Of a stretch of 11,568 nt of DNA, positions 7,039 to 11,568 are shown piece by piece. The notes below the pieces were generated by a model. It was not told the DNA's origin, did not search any database, and worked only from the letters and a program-made list of their open reading frames with translations. The stretch is from an uncultured Xanthobacteraceae bacterium. Its GTDB lineage: Bacteria > Pseudomonadota > Alphaproteobacteria > Rhizobiales > Xanthobacteraceae. Each line of letters opens with the position of its first letter. The first letter of the stretch is position 1. The stretch is taken from assembly GCA_955652195.1 (NCBI GenBank), contig CATPBC010000225.1:1-11568 (forward strand), in the 5' to 3' direction. The position numbers and the translations under genes are program-made.

Positions 7039-7824
7039 TCAGTAGTGCCGGGCATGCGTGAGGCCGCCACCGTATTTTCTTGGTGCATCGGCCGGAGGCG
7101 GCAGATTGCTCATTGTGCCATTTGCTTCGGCTACTCTTTTTTCCAGGGCGGCAGCAGGCTTGAAGAACATGTGAGAGAATTTGGACCACGGGATGGATCC
7201 AAATAGTACGGTCGAGGCGAGGACATACAGACCGAGGAACACATAGCCCCAGGCCGTGTTGCCTGTCGTCTGCAGGAACGCCCACAGCAAGCCAAAGGTG
7301 ACGCTCAAGACGAGCGCAACGACAAACAGATCGGCACGAACAAAACGAAACGGCGAATTACCCTCTGCGACAACGTCGACCCTGATGAAAAACCAGAACC
7401 AATAGCCACCGAGGCAAACCAGGAGAGCCCCGACGTACCACAGTGCTGCAAGACTAACGGGCGTGGGCGTGGCAGGCGTTGGATAGACGAACACCATGAT
7501 GACGGTGGTGACGACGTAAATCACGAAACCATACATCGTGAGCAGATGGGCTAATCTGCGCCGCATGTTGCAGAACTCGCCCGACGCCATCACGTCAATC
7601 ACGACGGTTTGAATTGCTAACGAAGCCATCTCGCCGCTGCCGACGTGTCGCTTCGCTTTGCTCTTGAAAGTTCGCCAGTTGTTAAAAAAGTACCTTGCGC
7701 TTTTTTTATGAACGACGTCGAAGAGCGTGCCTGCCGCCACGAGGACAGCCATCACGATGACATATGTCTGCATCATCGCCGGTGGTACGGATGCCGAGAG
7801 CTCGGCAAAGGGGTTGCTCAACAT
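7039..7824 (-). CDS. aprM: AprM, membrane anchor/electron-transfer subunit of APS reductase
   Basis: This 261-residue inner-membrane protein has five predicted helices at about 17-37, 92-114, 124-147, 163-184 and 190-211. The segment IPWSKFSHMFFKP (211-223) resembles the PxSKxxH element of the NarI/HdrE/QmoC/DsrM group of quinone-linked membrane subunits. H39, H93 and H218 are candidate heme b ligands. AprM is known from sulfur oxidisers as the gene preceding aprBA and is thought to pass electrons from AprB to the quinone pool in place of QmoABC; the biochemistry is less settled than for AprBA. The ATG at 7824 has GAGG 9 bases upstream. Being first in the operon, it follows the repeat-containing leader. 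The tail (230-261) is Pro- and Gly-rich and should be cytoplasmic. Confidence 0.87.
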   Translation of the reverse strand: MLSNPFAELSASVPPAMMQTYVIVMAVLVAAGTLFDVVHKKSARYFFNNWRTFKSKAKRHVGSGEMASLAIQTVVIDVMASGEFCNMRRRLAHLLTMYGFVIYVVTTVIMVFVYPTPATPTPVSLAALWYVGALLVCLGGYWFWFFIRVDVVAEGNSPFRFVRADLFVVALVLSVTFGLLWAFLQTTGNTAWGYVFLGLYVLASTVLFGSIPWSKFSHMFFKPAAALEKRVAEANGTMSNLPPPADAPRKYGGGLTHARHY

Positions 7825-7835
7825 AGCAGGCTGCC

Positions 7836-7883
7836 TCAGAGCTCGATTGGAAGGATTTTCGAAGGCGACATCGCCCGGTCCAT
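7836..7883 (-). other. Possible short leader ORF ahead of aprM
   Basis: ATG at 7883 opens a 15-codon frame, MDRAMSPSKILPIEL, ending at the TGA at 7838-7836, 11 bases before the aprM ATG. The stop overlaps the aprM ribosome binding site (TGAGG), as in coupled leader peptides. Upstream, AGGAGG (7899-7894) is 10 bases from this ATG, a little far but usable. The ATG lies in the loop of a hairpin, GCCCG-ATGGAC-CGGGC (7888-7873). The peptide has no run of regulatory codons, so chance is quite possible. Confidence 0.25.
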
Positions 7884-7890
7884 CGGGCCA

Positions 7891-7932
7891 AGTCCTCCTA
7901 GCAACGTCCTCCTAGCAAAGTCCTCGTAGCAA
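7891..7932 (-). repeat. Three tandem 14-bp repeats with Shine-Dalgarno-like cores upstream of aprM
   Basis: Read on the minus strand, the copies are TTGCTACGAGGACT (7932-7919), TTGCTAGGAGGACG (7918-7905) and TTGCTAGGAGGACT (7904-7891). They are adjacent without spacers and differ at one or two positions. Two contain a perfect AGGAGG. They lie 67-108 bases upstream of the aprM start, just before a small hairpin. A replication-slippage expansion, a protein-binding array or a set of ribosome-loading sites are all possible. The region just upstream (7950-7982) is AT-rich and may hold the promoter, but no clear -35/-10 pair is visible. Confidence 0.75.
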
Positions 7933-8084
7933 AGCCCCCCGTCCAGTTGAAGACAATACTTTCCGGTCAATATATTCATAAACGCGACCCATTGATTGAA
8001 CGTGGCAGTGCAGGTTCTCACAGCGCTTGCCGGCAAAACTCCTGCCGACCCGCCGTCGTCGAACATCGCAAGCTTTGTCTTTTT
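7933..8084. promoter_or_regulatory. Gap between the ClC gene and the aprM leader, probable operon promoter region
   Basis: These bases run from the ClC stop to the repeats ahead of aprM. An AT-rich patch at about 7950-7982 (minus strand contains TATATT, TTGACC and TATTGT, but not at standard spacing) is the likeliest promoter site for aprMBA-sat. A frame of 76 codons crosses the region (8066-7836), but it runs through the 14-bp repeats and resembles nothing I know, so I treat the stretch as non-coding. No good terminator is visible after the ClC stop. Confidence 0.35.
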
Positions 8085-9854
8085 CTACTCCCCGGTCAGG
8101 TCGCGGCGGCGGCCTTCCAATGCCGCAGCGTAACGGCGCAGCACGTAAGCTTCGGTGAGGAGTCCGACCAAGCGACGATCGAGGAAAGAATCTACGACGA
8201 CCAGAGCCTCCGCCTCGGCGCGGTCAAAGGCCAGCACCGCCTCCTTGACCGCCATTTCGGGCAGCAGCATTTCGTCGGGAAAGTGGAGGAGATCCTTGAC
8301 AGCCTTCTCCGGTGCGACTTCCGCGGTATGGGCCTCCGCGACCAAGACAAGTCCGACGTAACGGTCGAGGTCATCGACCGCCACCACATAGGCTGTGGAG
8401 CCGAGCGGAAAGGTCTCGCGGAACTTGGCAATGGGCGTCGTCGCCTTGGTTGTCTCAACGTCTTGGCGCATCATCTTCTCGACGGTGAGATCGCGCATCC
8501 AGCCGATATCGGCCGCGCTGCGGATCGTTTCGCCGCGCAGATGGAAACGCCAGGTTGCGAACGAATAGCCGAAACCTTCGCGCGTGACCTGCGCCGCGAT
8601 GATCACCGCAATCAACACAGCAGTGGTCAGCCACAGGTCACCGGTCGTTTCCAGCGCAATGAAGGTCATGGTCAGCGGCCCGCCGATGACGGACGCCGAC
8701 AAGGCGCTCATGCCGATCACCGACGAGGCGTTGGTATCGAAATCCATGGTCGGCCAGGTCATGGTGATTGCTTCAGCCAGCAGATGCCCGCCGAGCGCGC
8801 CAATCAGAAGTGAGGAGAAAAACAAGCCGCCGCGGAATCCGGAGCCGAGCGAGGCAATCGAGGCAGCGATCTTGAGAAGAAACACAATCGCCACGGTGCG
8901 AACCGACAGATCGAGCGTACCGATGATCCGCAACGCACCATGGCCGGACGACATCACCTGCGGGGACACTAAGGCCATGAGCCCGACCATTAGGCCCCCG
9001 GCCATGGTCCGCAGCACGGGCCGCAGCCGCATGCGCACGAACAGGGTTTCGCATAAAGCCACCCCGCGCATAAGTATGATTCCCAGAATCGCCGAGAGCA
9101 GTCCGAGAATCGCGGCAAGCACGAGATCGTGGGCGACGAGAACGGTTTTATCGGGGGCAACGACGCCGAGGTCGACAGGCTCGACCGATCGCGCTACCAG
9201 ATAGCCAATCAGCGCCGAAATCCCGACCGGCGCCAGACTTGCAGGCGCATAGCTGCCGATGATCAATTCGAAGCCATAAAACGCGCCGGCCAGCGGCGCG
9301 CCGAAAGCACCGGCAATGCCGGCGGCGGCCCCGCAACCGACCAGGATGCGAAGATCGCCGCGGCGCAGCCGAAACGCCATGCCGATCCGCGAGGCGATGC
9401 CGCTGGCGAATTGCGTATAGCCGGCTTCAAGACCGACCGAGGCCCCGACCCCGCTCGACCAAATTGTCTGTGCGGCGACGATGACGCTGCCCAACAGCGA
9501 CATGCGGCCGCCGTGTAGCGCATTTGCTTCGATCGGGTCGATTTCCCTTTCCGGACGCCAGCGCTGGAGAATTTCGCTGCCAACGCCGAACAACAGGCCG
9601 CCAAGCACCGGAACCGAAATCGCCAACAGCGGATCGAGGGTAAACCGCGCCGACAGACGTTCGCCGGGCTCGAGCCGAAACAGCCACTCGTGCAAAAGGT
9701 CGACGCAGGTGCCCATCGCCGCGACGACCAGCCCGCCCAGCACGCCGACCAGCACCGCGAGCAGGATGAGACTCGATTCTCGGGCTCTTACGACCGCTCG
9801 CAGCCGTCGCGGGATCTCCAACGGATTCCCGACCCTGGCGATCAGCGCGATCAC
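8085..9854 (-). CDS. ClC-family chloride channel/transporter with C-terminal CBS-type region
   Basis: This 589-residue membrane protein moves chloride (or another anion) across the inner membrane. The ClC core spans about 28-435. It has GVGASVGLEAG (135-145), with Glu143 at the gating-glutamate position; FGAPLAGAFYGFE (184-196); and LGSGFRGGLF (336-345). A cytoplasmic region from about 452 to 575 looks like a CBS pair. The position equivalent to the proton glutamate of E. coli ClC-ec1 (E203) is Leu197, a substitution shared in kind with channel-type ClCs, so strict H+/Cl- exchange is uncertain. The GTG at 9854 lacks a clear ribosome binding site; instead a small inverted repeat, GCGCA-CCG-TGCGC (9856-9868), lies directly upstream, so the true start may be further in. 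It is on the same strand as the sulfur genes, but 260 bases separate it from aprM. Confidence 0.93.
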   Translation of the reverse strand: MIALIARVGNPLEIPRRLRAVVRARESSLILLAVLVGVLGGLVVAAMGTCVDLLHEWLFRLEPGERLSARFTLDPLLAISVPVLGGLLFGVGSEILQRWRPEREIDPIEANALHGGRMSLLGSVIVAAQTIWSSGVGASVGLEAGYTQFASGIASRIGMAFRLRRGDLRILVGCGAAAGIAGAFGAPLAGAFYGFELIIGSYAPASLAPVGISALIGYLVARSVEPVDLGVVAPDKTVLVAHDLVLAAILGLLSAILGIILMRGVALCETLFVRMRLRPVLRTMAGGLMVGLMALVSPQVMSSGHGALRIIGTLDLSVRTVAIVFLLKIAASIASLGSGFRGGLFFSSLLIGALGGHLLAEAITMTWPTMDFDTNASSVIGMSALSASVIGGPLTMTFIALETTGDLWLTTAVLIAVIIAAQVTREGFGYSFATWRFHLRGETIRSAADIGWMRDLTVEKMMRQDVETTKATTPIAKFRETFPLGSTAYVVAVDDLDRYVGLVLVAEAHTAEVAPEKAVKDLLHFPDEMLLPEMAVKEAVLAFDRAEAEALVVVDSFLDRRLVGLLTEAYVLRRYAAALEGRRRDLTGE

Positions 9855-10023
9855 TGCGCACCGTGCGCTTGATGAGAGCCCCTGGCGAGTGCGTAATTGA
9901 GCTTCATTGGTTGTCGCATCACTAACTAATGACCCGCTGCAGCTGTGCCTTCAAATCGGCGCGTCCGGTGGCGTAAAAGCGCCCTGCGAAAGCATCAGAC
10001 CCCGTTTCGTTCGTTGCAGGCGC

Positions 10024-10043
10024 GGCTGCACACCGATGCAGCC
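10024..10043 (-). terminator. Hairpin immediately after the panB stop
   Basis: A perfect 7-bp stem, GGCTGCA/TGCAGCC (10024-10030 and 10037-10043), with a 6-base loop starts directly at the panB-like stop codon (10046-10044). No T-run follows on the minus strand, so it is either a weak or Rho-assisted terminator or an mRNA-stabilising 3' hairpin. Confidence 0.45.
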
Positions 10044-10952
10044 TTAGGCTGTCTTCAACTGGCGGGATTCAAGCTCTTCCAGCTTGCGGTCCCATTTCAT
10101 GTCGGTCGCGAATGCCTTGCACTCTTCTGGAGTCATGAAGACGGTTTCTTTTTCGGCTGGATAGGCGCGGTTCACAACGTCCTTCATGTAGCGCGAAATG
10201 ACGTCTTCCATGATCGGGATGAGATCGGTGTAGATCCGCGAATGGCGCGGAACGTGCTCCTCCCACAGATGGAACAAGTCGGACGAGATGATGTGCACGC
10301 CGTGCGCGCAATTGCCGGCGCCTAGACTGATCACCGGCACCGGCAGCGTCTGCGCCAGATATTCGGCCACCTCCGAAGTCGTAACTTCGCACAGAATCGA
10401 GAAGCAGCCCGCATCGACCATCGCTTTGGCGTCCTCGACCAATTCCTTGGCTCGCCCCGCGGTCTTACCTTGCGCGATAAATCCGCCGAGCTGCGGCATA
10501 CGCATCGGCGTAATGCCGATGTGGCCTTGAACGGGAATACCGGCCCGCACGATCGCTTCGATGTTTTTCGCGTGATACTTGTTGCCTTCGCATTTCATCA
10601 CTTCGGCATTGGCCTCGTGCACGAAGCGCCCGGCATTCGCCACCGCCTGTTCCGGCGAGACGTGAAAGCTCCAATACGGCATGTCGACCATGCGCAACCC
10701 GTATTTCGAGCCGCGGTCGATTGCCTTGGCCATCATCATGACCTCATCGAAGCTGACCGTCACCGTGCTCTGATGGCCGAACAGGATCATGCCTCCGGTG
10801 TCGGAGACACAAAGGATGTCCATGCCGAGCCGATCGGAGATCACAGCGGTGCGATAGTCATAGGCAGCAAGTTGGGTGATCGGCTCACCTCTCTTCATTT
10901 TGGCATTCAAGGTATTAATAGTGATTTTCCTACGCGCCGGGGCGTCCGCCAT
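10044..10952 (-). CDS. panB: PanB-like ketopantoate hydroxymethyltransferase paralogue
   Basis: This 302-residue protein matches the PEP-mutase-like TIM barrel of PanB, which transfers a hydroxymethyl group from methylene-tetrahydrofolate to a 2-oxoacid (ketoisovalerate to ketopantoate in pantothenate synthesis). The key residues are kept: metal-site Asp51 in VSDTGGM, Asp90 in VDMPYWSF, Glu122 in KCEGN and catalytic Glu189 in LCEVTTSE. Several motifs differ from typical PanB (usually VGDSLGM and ADMPFGSY), and a C-terminal extension of about 40 residues makes it longer than E. coli PanB (264). It may therefore act on another oxoacid. The ATG at 10952 with AAGGG upstream is preferred over a frame 29 codons longer, whose extra residues look non-coding. 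No panC is in the window. A GcvT-like gene ends 182 bases upstream on the same strand. Confidence 0.87.
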   Translation of the reverse strand: MADAPARRKITINTLNAKMKRGEPITQLAAYDYRTAVISDRLGMDILCVSDTGGMILFGHQSTVTVSFDEVMMMAKAIDRGSKYGLRMVDMPYWSFHVSPEQAVANAGRFVHEANAEVMKCEGNKYHAKNIEAIVRAGIPVQGHIGITPMRMPQLGGFIAQGKTAGRAKELVEDAKAMVDAGCFSILCEVTTSEVAEYLAQTLPVPVISLGAGNCAHGVHIISSDLFHLWEEHVPRHSRIYTDLIPIMEDVISRYMKDVVNRAYPAEKETVFMTPEECKAFATDMKWDRKLEELESRQLKTA

Positions 10953-11134
10953 GACTAATCCCTTCGTTGACAAAGAATGAACAGACCAAGAGCAAGACCG
11001 GTAACGGAATGAACCGTTTAGCCGTTCTTGCTTGTGCATTGCATGGGGCGCTCTGTACCACGGACAGTCAAATACGCGCCAGCTATCTTATGTTTGCTTA
11101 CGGCTATGACCCCGCACATCGGGACGCGAACCGC
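10953..11134. promoter_or_regulatory. Gap upstream of the panB-like gene
   Basis: This 182-base gap is AT-richer than its neighbours, and no convincing gene lies in it. A TTGACT box on the minus strand (11071-11066) is a possible -35 element, but no good -10 follows at normal spacing. Just beyond the gap, an inverted repeat ACGTCG-GCC-CGACGT (11137-11151) overlaps the stop of the upstream gene and could form a small 3' hairpin without a T-tract. Confidence 0.3.
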
Positions 11135-11568
11135 TCACGTCGGCCCGACGTCGACATCCGAGGCGTGACGCCAAGGCAGCCGCGGGCGGCGCTTGGCCGT
11201 GTCGTAATAGGGCAGGGGCGTTTGCCGGATGTTGCGAAATATTCCGGTTGGGTCACGTAGTGACGCGCCTGGTCCGGCTCCAGCGCCATCTTCAGCTTCA
11301 TGGACGGCAAACACGTAACCCAGACCAAGAATGCCGCCGGCCACAATGCTTTCGCAGGCCGAGGTCACCGCGATTTCTCCGGGCATTGACGGTCGCTCGC
11401 ACGGCCCCCGGGGCTGCCACGGCCCAGCGAGCCGATCGGCATCGGCCACAAAGGAGACGAGTGTGATCTTGGGGAGAGGTTGGTGGGCCGCCTCATAAAA
11501 CTTGCCCAGTCCCGCTTCGGCGGGTGTGACCGGCAAGCGGAATTCATTGCTGAACAGCACAAAGCCGG
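11135..11568 (-). CDS. C-terminal part of a GcvT-like aminomethyltransferase-family (folate-binding) protein, partial
   Basis: The frame is open from the window edge to the TGA at 11137-11135, about 143 residues. Its first residues, GFVLFSNEFRLPVTPAEAG, followed by LGKF, resemble the GcvT-family element ending in TPxEAGLG. Further on, IAVTSACESI and ILGLGYV match the family's VTSG..SP..ALGYV region, and the end, PLPYYDTAKRRPR, matches the closing PFYDPxxKR. Such proteins bind tetrahydrofolate and move one-carbon groups from glycine, sarcosine, methylated amines or DMSP. The expected DFIGREAL-type segment after EAGLG seems shortened or absent. The call rests on remembered motif patterns and only the C-terminal third is visible, so the substrate is unknown. 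A GTG at 11560 could in principle start a shorter gene, but the match upstream of it favours continuation past the edge. The panB-like gene follows after 182 bases. Confidence 0.58.
   Translation of the reverse strand, partial: GFVLFSNEFRLPVTPAEAGLGKFYEAAHQPLPKITLVSFVADADRLAGPWQPRGPCERPSMPGEIAVTSACESIVAGGILGLGYVFAVHEAEDGAGAGPGASLRDPTGIFRNIRQTPLPYYDTAKRRPRLPWRHASDVDVGPT

Noticed and set aside
7891..7932. The three 14-bp repeats as a CRISPR array
   Set aside because: The units are far too short and abut without spacers; there are no cas genes.
7965..7970. TTGACC on the minus strand as a -35 box for the apr operon
   Set aside because: No acceptable -10 hexamer lies 16-18 bases downstream, so I do not call a promoter from it.
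7836..8066. A 76-codon minus-strand frame between the ClC gene and aprM
   Set aside because: It runs through the 14-bp repeats, whose length is not a multiple of three, and through the AT-rich promoter-like patch. It has no ribosome binding site and resembles no family I know.
7947..8813. A 288-codon plus-strand frame
   Set aside because: It is antisense to the ClC gene and its leader region. The His/Arg/Gln-rich translation is typical of a shadow frame.
10953..11039. A 29-codon N-terminal extension of the PanB-like protein
   Set aside because: The extra residues have no similarity to PanB, and the ATG at 10952 has a good AAGGG at proper spacing.
11104..11346. An 80-codon minus-strand frame in another phase near the GcvT-like gene, considered as evidence of a frameshift
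   Set aside because: The main frame already gives a continuous GcvT-like C-terminus up to its own stop (VTS...GLGYV, PYYDTAKRRPR), so no frameshift is needed.

Overview
The window looks like chromosomal DNA from a GC-rich proteobacterium, most likely an alphaproteobacterium that oxidises reduced sulfur. This rests on GC-rich codon use, a SoxC/SoxD-type pair, and an aprM-aprB-aprA-sat cluster of the sulfur-oxidiser type. No 16S gene or other taxonomic marker is present, so the assignment is an inference. I see no rRNA, tRNA, CRISPR array, insertion sequence or phage gene.

Layout. Positions 1-466 (plus strand) hold the last codons of an AMP-dependent acyl-CoA synthetase, probably of the benzoate/2-aminobenzoate-CoA ligase type, followed 11 bases later by a RidA-family gene. 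Every other gene is on the minus strand. In transcription order these are: the C-terminal part of a GcvT-like aminomethyltransferase-family gene (11568-11135, cut by the window edge); a divergent PanB (10952-10044); a ClC chloride channel/transporter with a CBS region (9854-8085); a 260-base leader region with three 14-bp tandem repeats; then aprM, aprB, aprA, sat and a class III-type metallophosphoesterase (7824-2601); and finally soxC and soxD (2444-524), which converge on the RidA gene.

How the genes fit together. The core is a sulfite-oxidation island. AprBA joins sulfite to AMP to make APS, passing electrons to the membrane through AprM. Sat converts APS and pyrophosphate to sulfate and ATP in the cytoplasm. 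SoxC (Tat-exported molybdenum enzyme) and a monoheme SoxD-like cytochrome could oxidise sulfite or sulfane sulfur directly in the periplasm. The window therefore holds an energy-conserving cytoplasmic route and a direct periplasmic route side by side, with no soxXYZAB, dsr, hdr or qmo genes between them. The phosphoesterase sits 34 bases after sat and carries Lys where its family normally has the catalytic His of GNHD.

The 11568-10044 flank pairs a folate-dependent aminomethyltransferase-like protein with a PanB paralogue that would use methylene-tetrahydrofolate, suggesting a one-carbon connection. The ClC gene has no evident link to sulfur metabolism beyond its position.
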